Shown: positions 1-7,263 of the stretch, piece after piece | Numbering within the stretch: position 1 is the stretch's first letter | Layout of the letters: each line of letters starts with the position of its first letter | Source of the DNA: Nitrosospira sp. | Lineage (GTDB): Bacteria; Pseudomonadota; Gammaproteobacteria; Burkholderiales; Nitrosomonadaceae | Direction of reading: 5' to 3' | Assembly (NCBI GenBank): GCA_030453055.1 | Contig: JAKDLC010000059.1 | Span: forward strand, 1-9,561 | Length of the DNA: 9,561 bases | Notes under the pieces: generated by a model | Seen by the model: only the letters and a program-made list of their open reading frames with translations | Told to the model about the DNA's origin: nothing | Databases searched by the model: none | Made by a program: the position numbers and the translations under genes

Positions 1-909
1 ACTCCCTATTTTTATGGTACATTGCGCAGCAGCCACAGAGAGTCACTCAACAACTTCGCCAATCTCACCGGATTTATCAATTCCACCAATCGCAATCTGC
101 GTACCGACGACGACCATCGTTTTGACGCTGTTTACGAAATCGATGGCGCGTGGCGTCTTATCGGCGGCATATCTCAAGTCACACGAACGAATAGCCGGCT
201 TACCGTGCAAGATTTTGACAACCGGGTTCGATCGGTCGAAGGAGGGATTCGCTATGCTTTTCCGTCGGGCAGCTCGCTTACCTACAAGGTAAGAGGCGGC
301 CAGGGTGAGTTCATCAACCGGGCAGCGCCGATCGCCAGTGCATTCTTCGACACGCGTTTCTCTGAAATGGAGCATGAAGTCCGGCTGATATGGCTTGTTA
401 CCGGTAAAACCTCCATTGATGCGCGGGCCGGGCATTTGGACCGCGACCATGCTCACTTCCCTCAGCGCGATTTCAGCGATTTCGTCGGCAATTTCAATCT
501 AAACTGGGCCGCGACCGGCAAAATTCTTGTTAACTCCGGTTGGGCGCGCGATCTCCATAACTTCCAGACCGCACCTAACTTTCAGTTTGTGGGTTTCAGG
601 ACCTTTTCCAGCAGTTATATTGCCACTGATCGCTTTTTTTTCTCGCCGGTATGGAAAATCTCGGAAAAGACCGCGTTGCGTCTTCGGTACGAATACAGCA
701 TCCGCGACTTCCTTGGTTCTGTCTCTTCCTCACCTCTGGAAACTCGCAGTGATTCTATGCATTCCGGTCTTGTCGAACTGGATTGGCAACCACTGCGTGC
801 GCCGCTCATAGTAAGCGCCGCGTTGCGGAGGGAACATCGCAGTTCCAATCTCAGAGGCTTCGACTTCGACGTCATTGCAGCCAGTATCGCGGCAAGACTT
901 AGCTTCTAA
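1..909 (+). CDS. epsL: EpsL-type outer-membrane beta-barrel protein of the EPS operon, 5'-truncated by the window edge
   Basis: The frame is open from base 1, so the N-terminus and signal peptide lie upstream; 302 residues are visible. The sequence is a succession of alternating polar/hydrophobic stretches rich in Arg, Asp, Phe and Tyr with Gly/Asn/Asp turns, as in an outer-membrane beta barrel. It ends in RLSF, and a C-terminal Phe is the classical outer-membrane assembly signal. EpsL proteins are usually about 380-400 residues, so roughly a quarter is missing. In exosortase-B EPS loci epsL sits just upstream of epsD, as here; its likely role is as an outer-membrane component of polymer secretion, inferred rather than shown by a motif. 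An internal TTG at 22 is only an alternative codon inside the gene, not a convincing start. A run of eight T lies at 634-641. The family call rests on fold-like features and context more than on a signature motif. Confidence 0.72.
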   Translation, partial: TPYFYGTLRSSHRESLNNFANLTGFINSTNRNLRTDDDHRFDAVYEIDGAWRLIGGISQVTRTNSRLTVQDFDNRVRSVEGGIRYAFPSGSSLTYKVRGGQGEFINRAAPIASAFFDTRFSEMEHEVRLIWLVTGKTSIDARAGHLDRDHAHFPQRDFSDFVGNFNLNWAATGKILVNSGWARDLHNFQTAPNFQFVGFRTFSSSYIATDRFFFSPVWKISEKTALRLRYEYSIRDFLGSVSSSPLETRSDSMHSGLVELDWQPLRAPLIVSAALRREHRSSNLRGFDFDVIAASIAARLSF

Positions 910-1309
910 TGGCGGGGATGATTATAATGAATATGGCACAGCCTCTTTGTTTCCCAAAAAGCCGAATAGTACTTTGTAATCATTGCTTGATAATTTAATC
1001 CATATATCATGATTAATCGATTCGTGAATGCTTGGCCTGCGACATAAAGCCGCATTGACGATCCGGGGTATCTCGTGTATATAATTTATCGTTTTATTTT
1101 TTGCGTCTGAATACCAACCGCCATGAGGTCAAGTCACAAAGACGTCACGCTGCGCGCCTAACCGGATGTTTCATGAATTCGCGCCTGGATGGCTCGGTGG
1201 CGAGACCGTGTTGTCTCGATCAGCGGATTGGTTGCCGGCGTATTGTTTAAATTCCGGAGTCTTGTGGCGCCGACATTTTTCCATCCAAGGTATCAAGATA
1301 CAGGTATAT
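910..1309. other. 400-base AT-rich spacer between epsL and epsD
   Basis: No convincing gene lies here. The first half is AT-rich and contains a promoter-like pair (see 1055-1085) and a 7-bp inverted repeat, TAATCAT at 977-983 and ATGATTA at 1009-1015, which might be an operator but could be chance. No hairpin followed by a T-run is seen after epsL. A reading frame is open from ATG 1166 into epsD, but its first 48 codons look non-coding and precede a clear lipoprotein signal peptide. A 12-codon reading frame starting at ATG 1123 is also present in the leader, with nothing to support its use. Confidence 0.6.
1055..1085 (+). promoter_or_regulatory. Candidate sigma-70 promoter for epsDEFG-xrtB-epsI
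   Basis: TTGACG at 1055-1060 matches five of six -35 consensus bases. A perfect TATAAT lies at 1080-1085 with a 19-base spacer, and the overlapping TATATA at 1078-1083 gives a 17-base spacer. Transcription would start near 1092, leaving a leader of about 215 bases before the epsD start at 1310. It is the best promoter-like sequence in the spacer and correctly oriented for the downstream genes. This is a sequence match only. Confidence 0.5.
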
Positions 1310-2302
1310 ATGCAGCCCATCCGTCAAAAATCAGTATTCCCGGCACTGTTCGTATCACTTGCGCTTGGGCTTGTCGCCTGCGATCGCAAGGAGGCCGAAA
1401 AGCCGGCCAGCCAGATTGCCGCCAAGGTCAATTCCGGAGAAGTCTCGGTTCACCAGATCAATTACATCCTTAGCCGCACGAACGCCGGCGCCAATACGCC
1501 TGAAGCAGCGCAAAAGGTTCGCCGCGACATTCTCGACAGACTCGTCGATCAGGAACTCGCAGTAGAACAGGCCATTGAGAAGAAACTCGATCGTTCGCCC
1601 GACGTTCTCATGGCCATTGAAAACGCGCGTCGTGAAATCCTCGCCCGTGCCTATATCGAGCAGGTCACCGCGGCGCTGGCCAAGCCGACTGTCGAGGAAG
1701 CAAAGAAGTACTACACTGAACATCCTCAACTTTTTGCCGAGCGCCGCATATACAATATCCATGAAATCGTACTTCCCGCAACCGCCGGGGTGGCCGATGA
1801 GCTACGCGGAATGTTGGAATCAGGCAAATCGATGGAGGATATCGCCACCTGGCTTAAGGGTAAAGGCATCAAATTTGCCGGCGGCACCGCTACGCGTCCA
1901 GCCGAACAGATCCCGCTTGAACTGCTGCCTAAAATACATCCGCTCAAAGTCGGGCAAGGCTTGGTTATAGAGAATCCCCAATCCATTACGCTGATGCGAC
2001 TTGCCGCTGCGCAGTCGGTGCCGATATCGGAGGCCGTTGCGCTACCGCGCATTCAGCGATTTCTCGGTAACCAGCGCGCATCAGAAGCAGCCAGGCAAGA
2101 ACTCAAAGGGCTCAAGGCGAAAGCCAACATTACCTACATGGGTGAATTCGCTAATGCCGACCCAAGCGCTGCACCCCCGGTGGCTGCTGCTCCAGCGCCC
2201 ACTGCCCCAGCGGCTCAGGCGGTTGGGCGCGCCACAGACGCCGGTGAGTCAAAATCCGCCGCTGACATTGCCGTTGAAAAAGGTGTTGCGGGTTTGAAGT
2301 AG
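1310..2302 (+). CDS. epsD: EpsD family peptidyl-prolyl isomerase-like lipoprotein
   Basis: This 330-residue protein starts at ATG 1310. It opens with a lipoprotein signal peptide: basic MQPIRQK, a hydrophobic stretch, then the lipobox LVAC with acylated Cys24. A charged, mostly helical SurA_N-like region follows (about residues 36-145), containing DRLVDQELAVEQA, then a parvulin-like segment (about 147-235), then an Ala/Pro-rich tail (285-330). EpsD proteins are thought to help fold or assemble envelope components of EPS secretion. The parvulin part looks degenerate: His151 (NIHEIVL) fits the first conserved histidine, but the usual GGDLG becomes GGTAT and the second histidine position reads NPQSITLMRL, so it may act as a chaperone only. 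The upstream ATG at 1166 would add 48 residues and bury the signal peptide, so it was not chosen. The ribosome site is weak (CAGG at 1301). epsE follows after 44 bases. Confidence 0.82.
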   Translation: MQPIRQKSVFPALFVSLALGLVACDRKEAEKPASQIAAKVNSGEVSVHQINYILSRTNAGANTPEAAQKVRRDILDRLVDQELAVEQAIEKKLDRSPDVLMAIENARREILARAYIEQVTAALAKPTVEEAKKYYTEHPQLFAERRIYNIHEIVLPATAGVADELRGMLESGKSMEDIATWLKGKGIKFAGGTATRPAEQIPLELLPKIHPLKVGQGLVIENPQSITLMRLAAAQSVPISEAVALPRIQRFLGNQRASEAARQELKGLKAKANITYMGEFANADPSAAPPVAAAPAPTAPAAQAVGRATDAGESKSAADIAVEKGVAGLK

Positions 2303-2346
2303 AATTTTTTTCAATTGACTGAAATGCATAAGGAAAGCTGACATCC

Positions 2347-3144
2347 ATGACCCAAGCACTGACTCGGACACTAACTTTTTTCTTTGCTTTATTAGCGATG
2401 AATGTTTCCGCGGAGGACAATCTTGATTACCCGCTTGGCCCCGGAGACGTTCTGCGCATCTACGTTTTTCAGAACCCTGATCTCATGACGGAAACCCGTG
2501 TGTCCGAGAATGGTTCCATCACTTTTCCGCTGATCGGCGGTGTTGAAGTCGGCGGCCTCGCTATTGGCGCCGCGGAAAAGAAGATTGCCGCCGCGCTCAA
2601 GAATGGCGGCTTCGTTCGGCAACCGCAGGTCAACATCGTTCTCGTGCAAATGCGGGGCAACCAGGTGAGCGTGCTCGGCCAGGTCAACCGGCCAGGGCGC
2701 TTTCCGCTCGACACTCTCAGCCGGGTCAGCGACATGCTCGCAATTGCGGGGGGGGTCAGGACCGAGGGTGATGACTTTGCCATCGTCACAGGCTTGCGTG
2801 ACGGCAAGCCTTTCCGTAAAGTGATCGATATACCCGCCCTTTATCTCGGCGAAAAATCGGAGGAAGATATCCTTCTCGCCGGTGGGGACACGATCTACGT
2901 GCATCGCGCGCCGGTTTTCTACATCTACGGCGAAGCACAGCGACCTGGCGCCTATCGTATCGAACGCGGAATGACCGTCATGCAAGCCTTGGCTCAGGGA
3001 GGCGGCCCCACCACACGCGGTAGCGAATGGAGATTGCGCCTGCACCGGAAAAACGCCGAGGGCGGCGTAGAGAAAATCTCACCGGAAATGACCGATGTCG
3101 TACAACCCAACGACATAATTTACGTACGCGAAAGTATTTTCTGA
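2347..3144 (+). CDS. epsE: Polysaccharide export protein EpsE (Wza-like, two SLBB domains)
   Basis: This 265-residue periplasmic/outer-membrane export protein probably forms the oligomeric channel or periplasmic ring through which the polymer leaves. A cleavable signal peptide is visible at 1-22, ending VSA before EDN, with no lipobox, unlike E. coli Wza. The Poly_export domain begins YPLGPGDVLRIYVF near residue 28 and includes GSITFPLIGGVEVGG. Two SLBB beta-grasp repeats follow, each with a G-x(3)-RPG-x-(F/Y) core: VLGQVNRPGRFPL near residue 115 and IYGEAQRPGAYRI near 197, each ending in a Gly-rich stretch. The purine-rich AAGGAAAG at 2330-2337 is the probable ribosome site. The gene lies 15 bases upstream of epsF, consistent with the EpsE-EpsF-EpsG unit. 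A run of eight G at 2748-2755 encodes part of AGGV and is a possible slippage site. Confidence 0.92.
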   Translation: MTQALTRTLTFFFALLAMNVSAEDNLDYPLGPGDVLRIYVFQNPDLMTETRVSENGSITFPLIGGVEVGGLAIGAAEKKIAAALKNGGFVRQPQVNIVLVQMRGNQVSVLGQVNRPGRFPLDTLSRVSDMLAIAGGVRTEGDDFAIVTGLRDGKPFRKVIDIPALYLGEKSEEDILLAGGDTIYVHRAPVFYIYGEAQRPGAYRIERGMTVMQALAQGGGPTTRGSEWRLRLHRKNAEGGVEKISPEMTDVVQPNDIIYVRESIF

Positions 3145-3159
3145 GAACGCAGGCCTCTC

Positions 3160-4587
3160 ATGACTTTTCAACAATTTCTGCTTATCCTTCGAGCGCGCTA
3201 CAAGGTGGTGATCCTCACGCTACTGGTTACCGTGGCCACCACCCTTGTGGTCAGCCTGCTGCTGCCCAAGGAATACACCGCCAGCGCCGCGGTAGTGATC
3301 GACGTCAGATCACCTGATCCTATAGCCGGCATGGTACTGCCCGGCCTTGTGGCGCCCAGCTATATGGCCACGCAAGTGGATGTCATCAACAGTGACCGCG
3401 TGGCGCAACGCGTGGTAAAACTGCTGCGCATGGATGAGAGCCCTGCTATCCGGGAGCAATGGATGGAAGCGACCGGTGGTGAAGGAGAATTAACGGCCTG
3501 GCTGGCTGAGTTGCTAAAGAAAAAACTTTCTGTCAGGCCTTCGCGCGACAGCAATGTCATAAACATCGAATTCAGCGGGGCCGAGCCCGGTTTTGCCGCA
3601 GCCGTGGCCAACGCCTTTGCGCAGGCCTACATCGACGTCAACCTCGATCTCAAGGTCGCGCCCTCCCGGCAATCTGCAGCGTGGTTTGAAGACCAGACCA
3701 GAGCGGTGCGCGAGAATCTGGAGAAAGCCCAAGCGGCACTCTCTGCACAGCAGCAGGAAACCGGCATTATAGCGACCGAGGAACGCCTCGATTTTGAAAT
3801 TGCCAAGCTCAACGAACTTTCAACGCAACTCACTATGGTGCAGGCACAAACTTCCGACAGCAGCAGCAAGCGTAAATCCGCCGGTAACTCCGAAACGCTG
3901 TTTGAGGTGATGCAGAACCCATTGATCAACAGCCTCAAGGCGGACATTGCCCGCCTTGACGCCAAGCTTCAGGAAAGCAGCATCAATCTCGGCAGAAACC
4001 ACCCGCAAACCAGGAGCACCCAATCCCAACTTGCATCGCTCAGAAACAAGCTCGGAAGTGAGATTCGACAGATTCAGGATAGTATCGGTACAGCGTACGA
4101 GGTTGGCAAACAGAAGGAGCAAGAGTTGCTGGAGGCGATGGAAAGCCAGAAAAAACGTGTGCTTGAGCTCAACCGGCAGCGTGATCAAGTGAGCGTGCTG
4201 AAGCGCGATGTCGAAGCTGCTCAGCGCACCTTTGAAGGCGTGAGCCAGCGTTCCGCTCAGACCCGGCTTGAGAGTCTCTCTGTTCAGACGAACATCGCCA
4301 TGCTTAGCCCAGCCTCCATACCGATCGAACCCTCGAGGCCCAGGACTCTGCTCAATGTGCTGATCTCAATCTTTCTCGGCACACTACTCGGAGTGGGCGT
4401 CGCATTAATGCTTGAACTTCGCAACCGTCGAGTGCGCTCAGTGGAAGATCTCTTCGAGGTCATGGATCTGCCCGTACTTGCGATCATTCCATCCGCGGCA
4501 TCGCCATCATCCGTCCGTCGCAAGCTCCCAGGCAGATTTCCTCGTCTTAAAGCACCTGGCCGAGCGCTCGGAGCGGAAGCTTCCTGA
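3160..4587 (+). CDS. epsF: Chain-length determinant protein EpsF (Wzz/PCP family)
   Basis: This 475-residue inner-membrane polysaccharide co-polymerase controls polymer length and couples synthesis to export. Its layout is that of a Wzz protein: a short cytoplasmic N-terminus, membrane segment 1 at about 15-36 (VVILTLLVTVATTLVVSLLL), a large periplasmic domain, and membrane segment 2 at about 397-418 (LLNVLISIFLGTLLGVGVAL). The family's proline-rich motif precedes segment 2 (SPASIPIEPSRPRT). The stretch from about 175 to 370 is rich in Gln, Glu, Lys and Leu and predicts as long coiled coil, as in PCP proteins of the Wzc/EpsF type. A cytoplasmic tail of about 55 residues follows and probably contacts EpsG, the separately encoded kinase-like partner that starts 19 bases downstream. 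AGG at 3150-3152 gives a modest ribosome site. Length and architecture match the EpsF family. Confidence 0.92.
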   Translation: MTFQQFLLILRARYKVVILTLLVTVATTLVVSLLLPKEYTASAAVVIDVRSPDPIAGMVLPGLVAPSYMATQVDVINSDRVAQRVVKLLRMDESPAIREQWMEATGGEGELTAWLAELLKKKLSVRPSRDSNVINIEFSGAEPGFAAAVANAFAQAYIDVNLDLKVAPSRQSAAWFEDQTRAVRENLEKAQAALSAQQQETGIIATEERLDFEIAKLNELSTQLTMVQAQTSDSSSKRKSAGNSETLFEVMQNPLINSLKADIARLDAKLQESSINLGRNHPQTRSTQSQLASLRNKLGSEIRQIQDSIGTAYEVGKQKEQELLEAMESQKKRVLELNRQRDQVSVLKRDVEAAQRTFEGVSQRSAQTRLESLSVQTNIAMLSPASIPIEPSRPRTLLNVLISIFLGTLLGVGVALMLELRNRRVRSVEDLFEVMDLPVLAIIPSAASPSSVRRKLPGRFPRLKAPGRALGAEAS

Positions 4588-4606
4588 ACATCAACCGGAT
4601 TAAGCC

Positions 4607-5545
4607 ATGAAACCCGTAAGCGGCAGCGTTCCAACCATTAAGCGAAGTCAGACCACGAATCCCGGCGAACCAGCGTTTTTTGGTAGAGCCCAAGCCGTCA
4701 TTGGCAGCGACAGCTCGATAGGGGCCATCCTTGTCGATACCGGACGTCTCTCCTCTGAAAACGCCGAACGAATTCTGCGGCTGCAAATAGAGCAGGGCAA
4801 GCGTTTTGGCGATACCGCCATCGAGCTGGGCCTGCTCACGGAAGACGACATTCGCTTCGCCCTCTCCCGCCAGTTCAATAATCTCTACCTCCCCGTGGGC
4901 GATAATAGCCTTAACGACCAGCTTGTAGCCGCCTATAAGCCGCTTAGTCCAGTGGTTGAGAACTTGCGCGCGTTGCGCAGCCAGCTTATGCTGCGCTGGT
5001 TCGACGCCGAGACGCGTCACAACGCCAACACGTTGGCCATCGTGAGTCCTGCTATCGGAGAGGGGCGCAGCTTCATTGCCGCCAACCTGGCCATCGTTTT
5101 CTCGCAGCTTGGCGAGCGCACCCTGCTCATCGATGCCGACATGCGTATGCCGCGCCAGTATGAGTTATTCAAACTCGGCAATAATGCCGGTCTTTCCGGT
5201 ATGCTTGCCGGGCGCATTGGTACCGAGGCGATCGCTCACGTGTCCCCCTTGCCGGGGCTTTCCGTATTACCAGCCGGCGCGGTGCCACCCAATCCGCAAG
5301 AACTGCTCGGCCGGCCGCGCTTCGCCCAGTTGTTACAAACGCTAACTCACGATTTTGACATTGTCATTATCGACACCCCGGCTGCCAGGGAATGTGCCGA
5401 GACCCAAACCATCGCCGCACGCGCTGGCGCCGCCCTCGTGCTGGCTCGAAAAAACCATAGCTCGATGCAAGAAATAACGCAGTTAACCCGTAGCCTTCAG
5501 CAGACCGGCACCACGATCGTGGGCTCGGCGCTAAACGATTTCTGA
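4607..5545 (+). CDS. epsG: EpsG, BY-kinase-like P-loop protein paired with EpsF
   Basis: This 312-residue cytoplasmic protein belongs to the family annotated as the tyrosine kinase of the EpsF/EpsG pair, corresponding to the kinase half of Wzc. Residues about 36-95 (SIGAILVDTGRLS to the start of LYLPVG) resemble the N-terminal domain of type II secretion GspE/MshE ATPases. A BY-kinase fold follows: Walker A GEGRS at 151-155, Walker A' LLIDADMR at 173-180, and Walker B IVIIDTP at 252-258. Two features depart from textbook BY-kinases. The Walker A lysine is arginine (R154), and the C-terminus ends VGSALNDF with no tyrosine cluster; there is no tyrosine after Y185. Arginine here may be normal for EpsG proteins, but tyrosine autophosphorylation should not be assumed. 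The gene sits 19 bases after epsF, as expected for a co-translated pair. Confidence 0.9.
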   Translation: MKPVSGSVPTIKRSQTTNPGEPAFFGRAQAVIGSDSSIGAILVDTGRLSSENAERILRLQIEQGKRFGDTAIELGLLTEDDIRFALSRQFNNLYLPVGDNSLNDQLVAAYKPLSPVVENLRALRSQLMLRWFDAETRHNANTLAIVSPAIGEGRSFIAANLAIVFSQLGERTLLIDADMRMPRQYELFKLGNNAGLSGMLAGRIGTEAIAHVSPLPGLSVLPAGAVPPNPQELLGRPRFAQLLQTLTHDFDIVIIDTPAARECAETQTIAARAGAALVLARKNHSSMQEITQLTRSLQQTGTTIVGSALNDF

Positions 5546-5553
5546 GCAACGAA

Positions 5554-5659
5554 ATGAAGGAGGAGGGAGCCTCAGGCAGCCGTATCCACGATGCTGTCCG
5601 CCACATCCACAGCCAGATCAGCCCAGCGGTACCAAGATTTCGCTCTTTGTAAAATCAAA
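5554..5659 (+). other. Short spacer between epsG and xrtB with an orphan Shine-Dalgarno-like run
   Basis: A purine run AAGGAGGAGGGAG at 5557-5569 is the strongest Shine-Dalgarno-like sequence in the window. It has no start codon at the usual 5-12 base distance; the next ATG in the xrtB frame, at 5591, lies 21 bases beyond it. The frame is open from 5558, so xrtB could start at 5591, 5660 or 5678. A 32-codon reading frame beginning at ATG 5554 overlaps the run and ends at 5652, with no recognisable product. Confidence 0.35.
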
Positions 5660-6580
5660 ATGAGCATTAACTCTCCAATGACAGTCAACGTTCAAGCAGG
5701 CCAGCCGAAAGATTGGCCCAACCGGCTGCTTATCTGGTTGCCTGTTATTGCAGGCCTAACCGTACTGTATTTACCCAGCCTGGTGGATCTCTTCCGCGGT
5801 ATCTGGGGTACCGACCAGCAAGCTCACGGTCCTATCGTACTTGGTATCGCCTGCTGGCTCATTTACCGTAAGTGGCCCGATATGTGCCGCGCGAGTGACG
5901 GCCGGCCTAACGCCCCTTCAGCCGGCTGGCCCATCTTTATTTTCGGTCTGCTGCTCTATATCATCGGCCGCTCGCAAGATATTCTGCTTTTCGAGATTGG
6001 TTCGGTCATTTGGCTGCTCGCGGCTATCCTCCTGCTCATGCGCGGCAGCGCCGCGCTCAAGGCACAGTGGTTCCCGCTCTTTTTCATGCTTTTCATGATT
6101 CCGCTGCCCGGCGCGATAGTGGATGCCTTGACAATGCCGATGAAAATGGCTGTCTCGTACGTAGCCGAGAACATACTTTTCTGGGCAGGTTACCCTATCG
6201 CTCGCACCGGCGTCATCCTCCAAATCGGGCAATACAAGCTGCTGGTGGCGGATGCCTGTGCCGGCCTGCATACGCTATTCACGCTTGAAGCATTGGGTCT
6301 GCTCTACCTCAATATCATTCGGCACGATTCACTATTTCGCAACATTGCCCTAGCTATCCTGATCGTACCTATCTCTTTTACCGCCAATGTCATACGTGTA
6401 ATGGTCCTGACACTGATCACCTACCATTTTGGCGATGAAGCGGGACAGGGTTTCTTGCATGGCTTTGCAGGCATGGTGCTGTTTCTCAGTGCGCTCCTGC
6501 TGATTATTGGAGTGGATTCACTTCTGCAAGTTGGCATACGGCTACGGCGTGGCCATGGTAATGCTGCCAGTGCAGCATGA
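5660..6580 (+). CDS. xrtB: Exosortase B (XrtB/EpsH), membrane cysteine transpeptidase-like sorting enzyme
   Basis: This polytopic inner-membrane protein of 306 residues (from ATG 5660) has about eight hydrophobic segments. The three exosortase catalytic residues are all present: cysteine in ADACAGLHTL (C200), arginine in TANVIRVMV (R246) and histidine in FLHGFAGMV (H267), the last two followed by membrane helices as the family requires. Exosortases cleave, and probably transfer, C-terminal sorting signals of exported proteins and occur beside EPS genes. Position directly before epsI and after epsG fits the B type. The start is uncertain: 5591 would add 23 residues of non-membrane, low-complexity sequence (ATSTARSAQ), and 5678 would remove six; none has a good ribosome site. 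I chose 5660 by length and hydrophobicity onset. The stop overlaps the epsI start (ATGA at 6577-6580), implying translational coupling. Confidence 0.92.
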   Translation: MSINSPMTVNVQAGQPKDWPNRLLIWLPVIAGLTVLYLPSLVDLFRGIWGTDQQAHGPIVLGIACWLIYRKWPDMCRASDGRPNAPSAGWPIFIFGLLLYIIGRSQDILLFEIGSVIWLLAAILLLMRGSAALKAQWFPLFFMLFMIPLPGAIVDALTMPMKMAVSYVAENILFWAGYPIARTGVILQIGQYKLLVADACAGLHTLFTLEALGLLYLNIIRHDSLFRNIALAILIVPISFTANVIRVMVLTLITYHFGDEAGQGFLHGFAGMVLFLSALLLIIGVDSLLQVGIRLRRGHGNAASAA

Positions 6581-7263
6581 AAACGATGAATATCTGGGTC
6601 AGGAACACCATTTTACTTGCGCTTATGCTCGCCGCCTCCGGCCTTGCTCTCGCATTGCGTCCGACTCATAAGATCGCCGAACAAGGTCCCGCCATCGATC
6701 TGGAGACGATGATACCGCGTACATTTGGCGATTGGCGCGAAGAACGGCAGAGTTCGGCGCGAATCGTCGATCCGCAACAGCAGGAGATGATCGATAAAAT
6801 CTATACCCAGACGCTTAGCCGCACTAACGTGAACGCTGAAGGTTACCGTATCAAGCTAGCGGTTGCCTATGGAGATGACCAGAGAGACGCCATGCAAACA
6901 CATTATCCGGAGGTTTGCTATCCGGCTCAGGGGTTTTCACTCAAAGACAAGCAAGCCGGCATCCTGGCAACTGCAAGCGGCTCGATTCCGGTAACCCGTA
7001 TCCTGACCAATCTGGGCTCCCGCGACGAACCCGTTACCTACTGGACAACGATTGGCGACCGCGTAGTGAGAAGTGGCATTCAGAAGAAGCTTGCGGAGAT
7101 GCGCTACGGTCTGAACGGCGAAATTCCTGATGGTATGCTGATTCGGGTCTCCTCCATCGACTCGGATGCAGCCAATGCGTACGATATGCAAGTCCGATTT
7201 GCGGATCAGATGCTCGGTGCTTTGACACCCGAATATAGGCAAAAGTTAAATGGCAATCTCTAA
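6577..7263 (+). CDS. epsI: EpsI family exosortase-associated protein (DUF3485)
   Basis: This 228-residue protein has an N-terminal membrane anchor (about 8-27, ILLALMLAASGLALAL) and a periplasmic domain. The family hallmark is visible at 109-119, HYPEVCYPAQG, including H109, E112 and C114; upstream, near residues 88-98, is the typical strand YRIKLAVAYGD. EpsI-type domains are fused or adjacent to exosortases throughout the family and are required for EPS production in the systems studied, but their biochemical role is not settled. The start overlaps the xrtB stop by four bases. ATG 6586 is an alternative start three codons in. The 3' end overlaps by 14 bases the start of the gmd remnant at 7250, so the ancestral gene order was probably xrtB-epsI-gmd in one coupled operon. 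Confidence 0.9.
   Translation: MKTMNIWVRNTILLALMLAASGLALALRPTHKIAEQGPAIDLETMIPRTFGDWREERQSSARIVDPQQQEMIDKIYTQTLSRTNVNAEGYRIKLAVAYGDDQRDAMQTHYPEVCYPAQGFSLKDKQAGILATASGSIPVTRILTNLGSRDEPVTYWTTIGDRVVRSGIQKKLAEMRYGLNGEIPDGMLIRVSSIDSDAANAYDMQVRFADQMLGALTPEYRQKLNGNL

Noticed and set aside
934..950. TGGCAC followed by CTTTG as a sigma-54 promoter, attractive because some exosortase genes are sigma-54 controlled
   Set aside because: The -12 GC is missing at the required spacing from the -24 GG.
1166..1309. ATG 1166 as the start of epsD, adding 48 residues
   Set aside because: The added residues do not look like protein of this family, and they would place a clear lipoprotein signal peptide (LVAC at Cys24 from ATG 1310) inside the chain.
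2392..3045. A 217-codon open frame on the minus strand opposite epsE
   Set aside because: It is an antisense shadow of a well-recognised gene, with no family features and no ribosome site or operon context.
5554..5652. A 32-codon reading frame between epsG and xrtB
   Set aside because: Its start overlaps the only good ribosome site, it has no recognisable product, and such a length is expected by chance.
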